A stretch of DNA of 64,000 nt from contig NZ_QMHN01000002.1 of assembly GCF_003313385.1 (NCBI RefSeq), positions 568,603-632,602 on the forward strand, given 5' to 3'. The position numbers were made by a program, and so were the translations under genes. The DNA comes from Pedobacter chitinilyticus (GTDB lineage: Bacteria > Bacteroidota > Bacteroidia > Sphingobacteriales > Sphingobacteriaceae). The notes under the pieces were generated by a model. It made no database searches, was not told the DNA's origin, and was given only the letters and a program-made list of their open reading frames with translations. Positions 34,527 to 42,845 of this stretch are shown piece after piece. The stretch's first letter is position 1. Every line of letters begins with the position of its first letter.

Positions 34527-35660
34527 CTATTTCTTCACTTTAAACAACTTGAAGCTTTCCTTGTAAGTAAGGAAAAAAGAATGGTTAAATTGCAGCTGTT
34601 TTTCTGATCGATCTAAGTCGAAATGTGGCTCGAAACGTACATCAAGATATAGGTTTGGAAGCAATTCTTTTTGATAGATATACCTCAACATCAAAATATT
34701 TCGATGGTTTTGCGTATAACCCGCATCATTCATAGTTTCAGATACCGATTGATACAAAGGCATTCCCTTAATGCTGATGAACTTATTTCCTTTCCAGTAA
34801 GACGCTACTAAATTACCCCAACGCGTATCAATGCCCGCATTTAGCCACAAACCAAAACCACCTTGATAAGCCCTCACTTTGGTAGGCGAAAAATCTTTAT
34901 AAGCCGCTACAAAGTTTTGGGTATACACCTGCTTCACGTGGTAACCAATATTTTTACTCAACGTAAATCCTGTAGCACCGTTAAACAAAGTAGTGATGGG
35001 AATTTCCTTTAAAACATCTATTTGTCCACCAGCATGATAAAATAGTGATTGAGCAGGAATGGTCAGCTTCCAATCCTCGTTTTTGACCAAGACAATTTCG
35101 GTGGAAAAACCTCCCACAATTTCTTCTTTGGCGGCATCACCTCTATAAATCATCTTCTGCCAAGCAATCCAAGCATCTAAGCTAAACTTTTCCTTGTCTA
35201 TCAATAGTTGTGTCCCATATTCAATAGGTGTAGTAATTTTGCGCTCAAAGTTATATAACGGCTCAATGTAATTATGTTGAATATTTCCTTCCAAACTACC
35301 AAAAACCAAGGTTAAATTCTTTTTGCTATATTTTACATTGAATAAAGGTTTTGCATCAAACAAACCTCTTTCGTTTCCAAAATCTTTCCTTAGATAAGCC
35401 CCTGCAGTAATTGCCAAATTAGGATGCGCATAGTACACCAATTGCGGCTCTAGCTGAGTACCATACAGCGTATAACCGTCATGAAATTTATTCGAGTATT
35501 CGTAATTTCTAACGTAGTTAAAGTTATAAAAATTAAGATGTAACTCATTCGTCAAACTATCTGCTGGACGGATACGATTGTAAAGGTAGTTGTTGTTCAG
35601 TTGGGCATTAACTGAATGCACTAAAGCCAATAAAAAAATAAATAGTAAATGTTTTTTCAT
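34527..35660 (-). CDS. Predicted outer-membrane beta-barrel protein
   Basis: A 377-residue exported protein (signal peptide MKKHLLFIFLLALVHSVNAQ). The mature part is built of alternating polar/aromatic strands (YLYNRIRPADSLTNELHLNF; LEPQLVYYAHPNLAITAGAY; LYLDVRFEPHFDLDRSEKQL) and ends with a strand close to the C-terminus, as in outer-membrane barrels. No known family is certain. It is the last gene of the minus-strand heme cluster, 83 bp after hemJ, but nothing in it shows heme binding. Confidence 0.75.
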   Translation of the reverse strand: MKKHLLFIFLLALVHSVNAQLNNNYLYNRIRPADSLTNELHLNFYNFNYVRNYEYSNKFHDGYTLYGTQLEPQLVYYAHPNLAITAGAYLRKDFGNERGLFDAKPLFNVKYSKKNLTLVFGSLEGNIQHNYIEPLYNFERKITTPIEYGTQLLIDKEKFSLDAWIAWQKMIYRGDAAKEEIVGGFSTEIVLVKNEDWKLTIPAQSLFYHAGGQIDVLKEIPITTLFNGATGFTLSKNIGYHVKQVYTQNFVAAYKDFSPTKVRAYQGGFGLWLNAGIDTRWGNLVASYWKGNKFISIKGMPLYQSVSETMNDAGYTQNHRNILMLRYIYQKELLPNLYLDVRFEPHFDLDRSEKQLQFNHSFFLTYKESFKLFKVKK

Positions 35661-35689
35661 TTTTTAAGTTTTTTGCTGCTGCCATTCAG

Positions 35690-35740
35690 AGCGAAGCGAA
35701 GGATCTCCTCTTTAGACTTCTCGTTCCTCGAAATGACAAA
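35690..35740. repeat. TCATTTCGA-type dispersed intergenic repeat
   Basis: The 83-bp gap between hemJ and the outer-membrane protein gene holds GAGCGAAGCGAAGGATCTCC and TTCCTCGAAATGACA, the two halves of a repeat also seen near 39700-39820, 58390, 63406 and 63549. Confidence 0.5.
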
Positions 35741-35743
35741 AGG

Positions 35744-36292
35744 CTACTCTCCCTTTTTCTCTCGAGATTTTTTGTAAAGTTTCACGGCAATCATGATCAA
35801 GAGTGCGATGCCCATTATTCCAATTAAACCATAAACCCAATCTAATGCACTTTTAAGGATTACCACAAATACAATCGCAATCATAAAAATAGTCGCCAAC
35901 TCACGCCATAAACGCAATTGAAAACTACTCCAACGATAACGATCATTTCTCAATCCAACGATGATCCTACCACAAATAAAATGATAAATGAGAAGGCCAA
36001 TTACAAAAGCTAGCTTTACCCACATCCAGTCCATTTGCAATAAACCACTGTTGATATGGAGCATGCACAGCCCTGCTACTAAAGATATCAGCATGGCGGG
36101 TTGGCAAATGATCTTCCACAGTGTAGCCTCCATTTTGGTAAATTGCTTCTTCAGCACACTTTTCTCTGGTTCTAACTTATCGTTCGCTTCGGTATGGTAA
36201 ATAAACAAACTTAGTAGATAGAACAGTCCCGCCATCCAACTAATGACAAATACGATGTGAACTGCCTTGAAATATTGATAATATTCTTCCAT
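35744..36292 (-). CDS. hemJ: Protoporphyrinogen IX oxidase HemJ (CopD family)
   Basis: A 182-residue protein with four or five transmembrane helices of the HemJ/CopD group. His11 in YFKAVHIVFVISWMAGLFYL is the conserved axial heme-ligand His, and Lys in MWVKLAFVIGLLIYHFICG belongs to the second conserved motif; the RYRWSSFQLRLWRE loop is typical. HemJ oxidises protoporphyrinogen IX to protoporphyrin IX in the inner membrane. Its place 29 bp after hemE supports this over a copper-resistance role. No HemG or HemY is in the window. Confidence 0.85.
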   Translation of the reverse strand: MEEYYQYFKAVHIVFVISWMAGLFYLLSLFIYHTEANDKLEPEKSVLKKQFTKMEATLWKIICQPAMLISLVAGLCMLHINSGLLQMDWMWVKLAFVIGLLIYHFICGRIIVGLRNDRYRWSSFQLRLWRELATIFMIAIVFVVILKSALDWVYGLIGIMGIALLIMIAVKLYKKSREKKGE

Positions 36293-36321
36293 AAAAAATC
36301 CCCATTCGGGGATTAAAGTTA

Positions 36322-37347
36322 TTAATACTTAAACGCTTTCACTACTTCGATCGCATATTTTACATTATCGAAAGGGATATCTGGCATAATGCCATGGCCT
36401 AGGTTAAAAATGAAACCATTTTCACCACGCATACGCTCAAACAATTTATGTATTTGTGCCTTGATTACAGGCTGATCCGCATACAAAATATGAGGGTCTA
36501 AATTCCCCTGCACGGCAATACCAGCAGGTAATGCTTTTTTAATGTTCAACAAATCAGCGTTCCAATCAATCGAAACTACATCTGGTTTGGCTTCTGCCAT
36601 AATTGGCGCAAAAACCGAACTCCCTTTACAGAAAGAAATTACTGGAATATTTGTTCTATTTAAGCCTGCTATAATTTGTGTATTATATTGGTGCGAAAAC
36701 TCTTGGTAGTCATTCCACGACAAGGCCAATGCCCAGCTATCAAACAATTGGAGGGCATTTACACCCGCCTCAATCTGTAAGTTCAAATAATCGATCGTTA
36801 CCTTCGCAATTTTGGCCAAAAGCTTATGCGCCAAATCTGGACGATTATGAATTAACAGCTTGGTCAATTTAAAATCTTTAGAAGAACCACCTTCCACCAA
36901 ATAGCTCATTACCGTAAAAGGAGCACCTGCAAAACCAATTAACGGAATACTACCATTTAAACGTTGCTGGATAACTTTAATCGCATCAGCAACATATTGC
37001 AATTTATCCAAACAATCTGTCGCCAAAGCATCAATATCTGCTTCTGTACGTACTGGATTGGCAAACTTAGGACCAACACCTTGGGTAAAGCTTAAATCGC
37101 CGCCCATGGCTTCTCCAGTTACTAAAATATCCGAGAACAAAATTGCTGCATCAATTCCTAACAAATCTACTGGCAACATGGTTACATCGGCAGCAATTTC
37201 TGGGGTCTTACACATCTCTAAGAAAGAGTATTTATTTTTGATTTCCCAGTATTGCGGCATAAAACGGCCTGCCTGCCTCATCATCCACACTGGTGGTCGT
37301 TCAGTTTGTTTTGAAAATGCTGCGTCTAAAAATAAATTGTTCTCCAT
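36322..37347 (-). CDS. hemE: Uroporphyrinogen decarboxylase
   Basis: A 341-residue HemE with the RPPVWMMRQAGRFMPQYWEI signature (residues 17-36), whose Arg residues and the Asp of LFSDILV bind the substrate carboxylates. PLIGFAGAPFTVMSYLVEGG and GLGHGIMPD-like NLGHGIMPDIPFDNV are also present. It removes four carboxyl groups from uroporphyrinogen III to give coproporphyrinogen III in the cytoplasm. It follows the TPR protein gene by 5 bp and is followed by hemJ. Confidence 0.97.
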   Translation of the reverse strand: MENNLFLDAAFSKQTERPPVWMMRQAGRFMPQYWEIKNKYSFLEMCKTPEIAADVTMLPVDLLGIDAAILFSDILVTGEAMGGDLSFTQGVGPKFANPVRTEADIDALATDCLDKLQYVADAIKVIQQRLNGSIPLIGFAGAPFTVMSYLVEGGSSKDFKLTKLLIHNRPDLAHKLLAKIAKVTIDYLNLQIEAGVNALQLFDSWALALSWNDYQEFSHQYNTQIIAGLNRTNIPVISFCKGSSVFAPIMAEAKPDVVSIDWNADLLNIKKALPAGIAVQGNLDPHILYADQPVIKAQIHKLFERMRGENGFIFNLGHGIMPDIPFDNVKYAIEVVKAFKY

Positions 37348-37352
37348 GTTTT

Positions 37353-37874
37353 TTAATTTGCCAGTTTCTTGGCCTCGTTCTCAATATTTGTAATAATTTC
37401 TAAAGCTCTCGATGAAGTAGCCAGCTCTTTTGCCTTTTCAACATAAGCTAAGGCCCTTTCTCCTTCTTTTTTTCGGAGCGCTAAGTTAGCTAAATGAATT
37501 AAAACATAAGCCTTATCATTTTTTCCACCCAAAGGAAAGCGGCTGGCCACTTGAAAATGAAATTCTGCTTTTTCAAAATCTTCACGTTTCAAGGCGATGT
37601 TAGCACGCATAAACTCGTAAAAACCTCTCCTGCTTTTGGCTAATCGATCAGGATTATCCACTTCGTTCAATACTTTTTCGGCTCTGTCATAATCCGAATT
37701 TTTGAAGTGTTTAGAAGCCAATAGCACTGAGCTGTGCTTAAAATGACTCCACAGTATAAAACAGAAAAGCAGGCCCGATATTGCGGCCAGCTGATACTGT
37801 TGATAATTGATACTTACCAATGCCGAGAGCACAAAAATGCCCATCAGCACAAACCTACCCAGTTTATTATACAT
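37353..37874 (-). CDS. Membrane-anchored TPR-like protein
   Basis: A 173-residue protein: two short hydrophobic helices at residues 8-24 and 30-44 (LMGIFVLSALVSINY; AAISGLLFCFILWSHF), then TPR-like helical pairs over 55-170 (HFKNSDYDRAEKVLNEV; ALKREDFEKAEFHFQVASRF; YVLIHLANLALRKKEGERAL). Its start overlaps the response regulator stop by 1 nt and its stop is 5 bp from hemE, so it is in the operon. It may be an assembly or scaffold protein. Function unknown. Confidence 0.75.
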   Translation of the reverse strand: MYNKLGRFVLMGIFVLSALVSINYQQYQLAAISGLLFCFILWSHFKHSSVLLASKHFKNSDYDRAEKVLNEVDNPDRLAKSRRGFYEFMRANIALKREDFEKAEFHFQVASRFPLGGKNDKAYVLIHLANLALRKKEGERALAYVEKAKELATSSRALEIITNIENEAKKLAN

Positions 37875-38578
37875 TAGTGGATATCCGTAAATTTATATCC
37901 CACCCCTCTGATCGAATGGAAGTACATTGGATTTTTTTGATCTGGTTCAAAATACTTACGGAAAGTAAGAATAAAGTTATCGATCGTTCTTGTTGAAGGA
38001 TAAACGTCGTAGTTCCAAACTGTTTCCAAAATCTGTTCACGGGAAACCGCTTCGTTTTTACGCTCAATCAAAAGTTTCAATAACATGGTTTCCTTTTTGG
38101 TTAAAGGAACTACCGTACCGTCATCTTGCTTTAATTCAAAAGAGTTAAAATAAATGGTTTTATCACCAATTTTGTAAGAGTTAAGCTCTTTTAAATCGTC
38201 TGATTTTAAGCTGCGTTTTACTAAGATACCTACGCGTAAAATCAGCTCTTCCAAGTTAAAAGGTTTTACCAAATAATCATCAGCTCCCTTTTTAAGGCCC
38301 ATTACCCTGTCTTCACTGGTATTTTTAGCCGTTAAAAAAAGAATTGGCACTTCCGTATTTTCCAAACGTATAGTTTCGCAAACCTGAAAGCCATCCATTT
38401 CTGGCAGCATCACGTCTAAAACAACCAAGTTAAAGCGTTCTTCTTTAAATACTTTTAAGGCAGTTTTGCCGTCTTTAACAGCATGAACTTTATAACCCTC
38501 AAGTTCGAGGTTTAATTTGATGGCATCCAACAAGTGATCTTCGTCTTCAACCAGTAGTACTCTTAATTTTTGTGACAT
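37874..38578 (-). CDS. OmpR/PhoB-type response regulator
   Basis: A 234-residue regulator. The receiver has EDEDH acidic residues, the phospho-acceptor Asp in LVVLDVMLPEMDG, Thr in LFLTAKN and Lys in YLVKPFN. The C-terminal winged helix (about 130-230) has VPLTKKETMLLKLLIERKNE, VSREQILETVWNYDVYPSTR and SIRGVGYKF. The kinase gene is 1 bp upstream, so the two form a pair. The length and RTIDNFILTFRKYFE recognition region resemble the regulators that Bacteroidota often carry near hem genes; the regulon is unknown. Confidence 0.93.
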   Translation of the reverse strand: MSQKLRVLLVEDEDHLLDAIKLNLELEGYKVHAVKDGKTALKVFKEERFNLVVLDVMLPEMDGFQVCETIRLENTEVPILFLTAKNTSEDRVMGLKKGADDYLVKPFNLEELILRVGILVKRSLKSDDLKELNSYKIGDKTIYFNSFELKQDDGTVVPLTKKETMLLKLLIERKNEAVSREQILETVWNYDVYPSTRTIDNFILTFRKYFEPDQKNPMYFHSIRGVGYKFTDIH

Positions 38579-38579
38579 A

Positions 38580-39446
38580 TTAGTTAAATGTTACTTCAAA
38601 AATTGCACCGTGAGGTACGTTATCTTTAACGCTGATGTCAGCGTCGTGGTTTTGTAATACTTCCTTAACAATAAATAAGCCAAGTCCTGTCCCCTTACTT
38701 TTGCGCACATTTTCGTCGCCCACACGGTAAAATTTATCAAAAATATGCATCTTTTCGCTATCTGGAATGCCCAATCCCTTGTCTGAAACCACTAATTTCG
38801 GCTTTCCGTCATTTTGGCACAATTTAACTGTAATTTCGGCACAAGGCCCCGAATATTTCACTGCATTTTCTACCAGGTTATTTACCACCGACGATAAGGC
38901 AAATTGATCGCCTTCTATCACCACGTTATCTTCAATATCGGTACTGATAATTTGCTCGCAGCCGCATGAATGCACTTGCAATCTATCCGTAATTCTGGTG
39001 ACCAAATCAGAAAAATCAAATTTCTCTTTAGGGAAAGAATAAGTTTTGCTCTCAATTTTAGTGGCCAATAACATGTTCTCCACCAAATCATCCAAACGCT
39101 CCACATCCTTTAGCGAGTTTTTGATCAAAACGGTACGTTGTTCTTTATCCAGCTCCCTACGTACAATCGTTTGTAACGAAAGTTTAATGGCTGCCAACGG
39201 CGACTTCAATTCGTGAGTCACTGAAAGCAGGAAATTCTGCTGGTTTTCATGCAATTTATGCTCCTTTTTGATAGAAGCATGGATAAAATAAGCACCAATT
39301 CCTAGCAGGAATAAAAACACAGCGCCCTCTCCCATAATCATAGGCATACGGCTAGGATCAATTTTAACCACCAACATGCCCCAACTGATCAGCTGTCCCA
39401 AGGCATAGAACAACAAAATGTAAAATATGATAATGGATTTTTTCAT
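38580..39446 (-). CDS. Sensor histidine kinase (HisKA/HATPase)
   Basis: A 288-residue kinase with two N-terminal transmembrane helices (residues 4-26 and 37-55) separated by about ten residues, so almost no periplasmic domain. The phospho-acceptor is in LLSVTHELKSPLAAIKLSLQ. The HATPase domain has SVVNNLVENAVKYSG (N box), DKGLGIPDSEKMHIF (G1) and KGTGLGLFIVKEVL (G2). With no sizeable sensor it probably senses the membrane or an internal signal. It heads the HK-RR-TPR-hemE-hemJ run. Confidence 0.93.
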   Translation of the reverse strand: MKKSIIIFYILLFYALGQLISWGMLVVKIDPSRMPMIMGEGAVFLFLLGIGAYFIHASIKKEHKLHENQQNFLLSVTHELKSPLAAIKLSLQTIVRRELDKEQRTVLIKNSLKDVERLDDLVENMLLATKIESKTYSFPKEKFDFSDLVTRITDRLQVHSCGCEQIISTDIEDNVVIEGDQFALSSVVNNLVENAVKYSGPCAEITVKLCQNDGKPKLVVSDKGLGIPDSEKMHIFDKFYRVGDENVRKSKGTGLGLFIVKEVLQNHDADISVKDNVPHGAIFEVTFN

Positions 39447-39848
39447 ACCAATAATCCCGTAACTTAGGACTTAAATTTAATTATTATTATTTGAAAAGCA
39501 GTTTCCTGTAATGCTTAGGTTACTTCAGTCCCGCTTTTCGTTACAATCTTTTTGCGATCGCTAATGGGCAAACCTACGAGGTTTTTCAGCCATTGCCACA
39601 AAAGTATTTACACTTCAATCGGGTTTAATTCACACCCTTCTCTGTCCTTCGGACATCTCTCCCCTAAAAGGGAAAGAATAGCTCCTATGAAAGTCATTAC
39701 TAGTTTTTCCTGAGCAATCCCAAAACATATCAAAAGAACCATCCTTTAAGATTGCTTCTCCGAATGGTCGGAACAGACTGTCATTACTCCTCACAATGAC
39801 GACCGAGGGGAAGTCCAATCCTTGTTCCTTTATCCTTACTCCTTATCC
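39447..39848. other. Intergenic stretch made largely of dispersed repeats
   Basis: A half copy of the palindromic repeat (AACCTACGAGGTTTT, near 39570) and a TCATT-type repeat cluster (about 39690-39825, with GATTGCTTCTCCGAATGGTC and CATTACTCCTCACAATGACG). A 62-codon ORF on the minus strand here is a translation of the repeat and not a gene. This gap splits hemL from the two-component genes. Confidence 0.6.
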
Positions 39849-41150
39849 CTATTTTGCAAAAACAATATCCAAAGCCTCAAAAATTGCTTGTTTCGCCTTA
39901 TCCAGCTCCACGCTAGTGTGTGCAGCACTTACAAAACCAACTTCATAACCTGACGGCCCAAAGTAAATACCACGGTTCAATAGCTCACGATGCATGATTT
40001 TAAATTTCTCCATGCTCGCTGGGTCAATATCCTCTGCTGTTTTAATGTCCTTATTCGTAAAAGCGAACCAAAAGATTGAACCTACGGTAAATATTTTAAG
40101 CTCGTAGCCTTTATCGGCAATGTATGCCTTCAAATCATTTACGAAAGCCTGTGCTTTAGCATTCAGTTCTTCATAAAAATTAGGTTGGCTCAATATACTT
40201 AACGCCGCAATACCTGCCGCCATAGCCACAGGATTACCTGAAAGCGTGCCCGCTTGGTAAACGCCACCATCTGGAGAAATGTGTGCCATAATTTGGTTAG
40301 AAGCACCGTACATGCCTACTGGCAAACCACCACCGATGATTTTCCCATAAGTCACAATATCAGGAGTGATGCCGTAATAGGCCGCAGCGCCTTCAAAACC
40401 TACTCTAAAGCCAGTAATTACCTCATCAAAAATTAACAAAGCACCATTTGCAGTACAAGTTTCACTTAAAAATTCAACGTACTCTTTATCTTGAAGCAAT
40501 AAGCCATTATTTGCAGGAATACCTTCAATAATTACGGCAGCGACATCGTCTTTAAATTGAGCAAAAGCTTCGGTTACTGCCTGCTTGTCATTCAAACCAA
40601 TCACAATGGTTTCATCAGCAAAAGCCTTTGGCACACCCGCCGAAGAAGTTTCTCCGAAAGTCACCAAGCCAGAACCTGCTTTCACTAAAAGAGAATCGCT
40701 GTGACCATGGTAACAACCTTCAAATTTGATGATTTTGTTTCTGCCAGTATAACCTCTAGCCAAACGAATAGCCGACATTACCGCCTCTGTTCCAGAACTT
40801 GTAAAACGAATTTTCTCAACAAAGCGGTTGTTTTTAATAATCAGTTCAGCTAACTCATTTTCCAAAGCTGTTGGTGCACCGAAGCTCATGCCATTTTGCA
40901 TTACTTCAGTTACTTTCTCTCTAATTTTAGCATTGTTATGCCCTAAAATCAAAGGTCCCCAACTGGCACAAAAATCAATAAATTGGTTACCATCCGCATC
41001 CCAAATGTAAGGACCATCGCCTTTTTGGATAAATAAAGGGGTACCATAAACTGATTTAAAAGCTCTTACTGGTGAGTTTACGCCCCCAGGAAAATAGGTT
41101 TTTGATTTCTCGTATAGTTCTGCCGATTTGGCTCTTGATATGTCTTGCAT
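39849..41150 (-). CDS. hemL: Glutamate-1-semialdehyde 2,1-aminomutase
   Basis: A 433-residue class III PLP aminotransferase. FPGGVNSPVRAFKSVYGTPL opens it, SGTEAVMSAIRLARGYTGR binds PLP phosphate, LLIFDEVITGFRV supplies the cofactor Asp, and the Schiff-base Lys is in VTYGKIIGGGLPVGMYG. It converts glutamate-1-semialdehyde to 5-aminolevulinate, the second step of the C5 pathway begun by hemA. It is 76 bp after hemB, with a long hairpin in the gap. Confidence 0.97.
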   Translation of the reverse strand: MQDISRAKSAELYEKSKTYFPGGVNSPVRAFKSVYGTPLFIQKGDGPYIWDADGNQFIDFCASWGPLILGHNNAKIREKVTEVMQNGMSFGAPTALENELAELIIKNNRFVEKIRFTSSGTEAVMSAIRLARGYTGRNKIIKFEGCYHGHSDSLLVKAGSGLVTFGETSSAGVPKAFADETIVIGLNDKQAVTEAFAQFKDDVAAVIIEGIPANNGLLLQDKEYVEFLSETCTANGALLIFDEVITGFRVGFEGAAAYYGITPDIVTYGKIIGGGLPVGMYGASNQIMAHISPDGGVYQAGTLSGNPVAMAAGIAALSILSQPNFYEELNAKAQAFVNDLKAYIADKGYELKIFTVGSIFWFAFTNKDIKTAEDIDPASMEKFKIMHRELLNRGIYFGPSGYEVGFVSAAHTSVELDKAKQAIFEALDIVFAK

Positions 41151-41172
41151 TTGTTTTAGGGGTTAGGGATTA

Positions 41173-41225
41173 GGGATTAGGAGTTAGGGATTTTAACTGA
41201 TACCTAGTCCCTAGCTCCTAATTCC
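41173..41225. repeat. TTAGGGATTAGG-type inverted repeat between hemB and hemL
   Basis: Arms at 41173-41192 (GGGATTAGGAGTTAGGGATT) and 41206-41225 (AGTCCCTAGCTCCTAATTCC) pair over 20 positions with three G-U wobbles on the plus strand and a 13-nt loop. A half element (GGTTAGGGATTAGT) lies near 17730. Confidence 0.6.
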
Positions 41226-41226
41226 T

Positions 41227-42192
41227 TTAAATCCATTTATTCTCTACAATATCTCTAATGTGGTAGGTGGTGATAATGCTTGCTCCAGCACGGGCAAAGG
41301 CGAACATCGTTTCCATCACTACTTTCTGTTCATCTATCCAGCCTTTTTCCGCAGCAGCTTTAATCATCGAGTATTCACCCGAAACGTTATAAACTGCAAT
41401 AGGCAATTTGGTATTTTGTTTGAGCTTAGCAATCACATCCAAATAAGCTAAACCTGGTTTCACCATTAGCACATCGGCACCTTCAGCCTCATCTAGCAAA
41501 GCCTCTCTTAGCGCTTCCGCTGGGTTACGGAAATCCATCTGATAGGCTTTTCTATCTCCTTTATTTGGAGCACAATCTGCCGCCTCCCTAAATGGACCGT
41601 AATAAGCCGAAGCAAACTTGGTGGCGTGGCTCATTACCGCTACGTTTTCAAAACCAGCACCATCTAACTTCTCACGAATGGCTGCCACTCTACCGTCCAT
41701 CATGTCCGAAGGAGCAAGCATATCTGCTCCAGCCTCCGAATGATTTAAGGCCATTTTCGCAATTAATTCTACGGTAGCATCATTGTGAACATAATCGTTG
41801 TGCATAATCCCACAGTGACCGTGATTGGTGTAAGAGCATACACAAACATCGGTAACAATATACAAATCATCACCAAACTGCTTTTTAAGTTCTCTTACGG
41901 TTACTGGTACTAAAGAATTGGTGTCGTAAGCAGATTTTGCGTCTTCACTTTTTTCATCGCCTACCCCAAACAACATGATTTTGTTAACGCCTAGGTTTAG
42001 GCCTTTTTCTACATCTTTCAATAAAGTATCGGTAGAAAAATGGCTAATGCCTGGCATGGCATCAATGGCATGGGTTACGTTATTTCCTGGAACTACGAAA
42101 TAAGGATAAACAAACATGTCTTTCGACAGCTTGGTTTCGGCCACCATTTCTCTTACAATGGGATTTTTCCTTAGCCTACGTGGTCTGTGCAT
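41227..42192 (-). CDS. hemB: Delta-aminolevulinic acid dehydratase (porphobilinogen synthase)
   Basis: A 321-residue HemB. The zinc-cysteine segment is DVCVCSYTNHGHCG, so this is the zinc-dependent type. The two active-site Lys lie in AVMSHATKFASAYYGPFREA and VLMVKPGLAYLDV. RPRRLRKNP opens the protein and ASIITTYHI lies near its end. It condenses two 5-aminolevulinates to porphobilinogen. It sits between a small exported protein gene and hemL on the same strand. Confidence 0.97.
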   Translation of the reverse strand: MHRPRRLRKNPIVREMVAETKLSKDMFVYPYFVVPGNNVTHAIDAMPGISHFSTDTLLKDVEKGLNLGVNKIMLFGVGDEKSEDAKSAYDTNSLVPVTVRELKKQFGDDLYIVTDVCVCSYTNHGHCGIMHNDYVHNDATVELIAKMALNHSEAGADMLAPSDMMDGRVAAIREKLDGAGFENVAVMSHATKFASAYYGPFREAADCAPNKGDRKAYQMDFRNPAEALREALLDEAEGADVLMVKPGLAYLDVIAKLKQNTKLPIAVYNVSGEYSMIKAAAEKGWIDEQKVVMETMFAFARAGASIITTYHIRDIVENKWI

Positions 42193-42217
42193 ATTAGAGA
42201 TATTAGTATTTTTTCGC

Positions 42218-42250
42218 AGACCTGGCAGGTTTTTAAAACCTACGAGGTCT
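42218..42250. repeat. Copy of the 33-bp palindromic repeat
   Basis: Same as the reference copy at 31665-31697 but with two changes in the left arm (AGACCTGGCAGG). It lies in the upstream leader of hemB. Confidence 0.8.
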
Positions 42251-42338
42251 TGAGATTATTCAGCTACAAAAATGCAAAGACAGAAACATTATATTCTTAT
42301 GTTTCTGTCATTTGTAAAGTCTTTACGTTAGTTTAACA

Positions 42339-42836
42339 TTACGGCTTAAAAACTGTTTCTTTCGGGTTGGAAGATAATTTATAATAAATGTTGTTTTGTA
42401 ACTTCATACAAGAAAAACCCTCCTTGCTTTGACAAATTTCTATATCTATTTCAATAGGCACCTTTGAAGTCTGAGGAACCTTAATCAGCTTACCTCCCTC
42501 TAAAACAATTTCTTCCGATTGAAATCCCATACCGCCCTGTACAAGTTCTCCTCCCACTATTTCTTTCCTATACTTGATATACAATCTTAGTGTTTTTCCT
42601 TCTAAGGTATATTTACCACTCGCACCTCTTATCCTACTCCTATTATCATACTCATCAAAGCTATAAACAAATTCACCATTTGCGAAAAATTGATAACAGG
42701 CTTGCAATGCACTTCCAGTACGGACAGTATTAACTTGCCAAAATCCAACTAGGTTAGATTTTTTGACCTGTGCCCTAACATCTGAAATGAAAGTTAGAAA
42801 GGAAAAAGAAAGAAAGCAAAGTAACAATCGCTTCAT
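42339..42836 (-). CDS. Small exported protein, lipocalin-like fold possible
   Basis: A 165-residue protein with a signal peptide (MKRLLLCFLSFSFLTFISDV, then RAQ). The mature part reads like a small beta-barrel of the lipocalin-like type: NLVGFWQVNTVRTG, then FFANGEFVYSFDEYDNRSR, GKYTLEGKTLRLYIKYRKEI and FSCMKLQNNIYYKL. Two Cys in IEICQSKEGFSCM could pair. It lies 9 bp after the hemCD stop in the same direction, so it is cotranscribed with heme genes, but no heme ligand motif is evident. Confidence 0.7.
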   Translation of the reverse strand: MKRLLLCFLSFSFLTFISDVRAQVKKSNLVGFWQVNTVRTGSALQACYQFFANGEFVYSFDEYDNRSRIRGASGKYTLEGKTLRLYIKYRKEIVGGELVQGGMGFQSEEIVLEGGKLIKVPQTSKVPIEIDIEICQSKEGFSCMKLQNNIYYKLSSNPKETVFKP

Positions 42837-42845
42837 GATTGCTAT

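Noticed and set aside
39630..39818. 62-codon minus-strand ORF
   Set aside because: It is a translation of the TCATT-type dispersed repeat and has no protein-like features.
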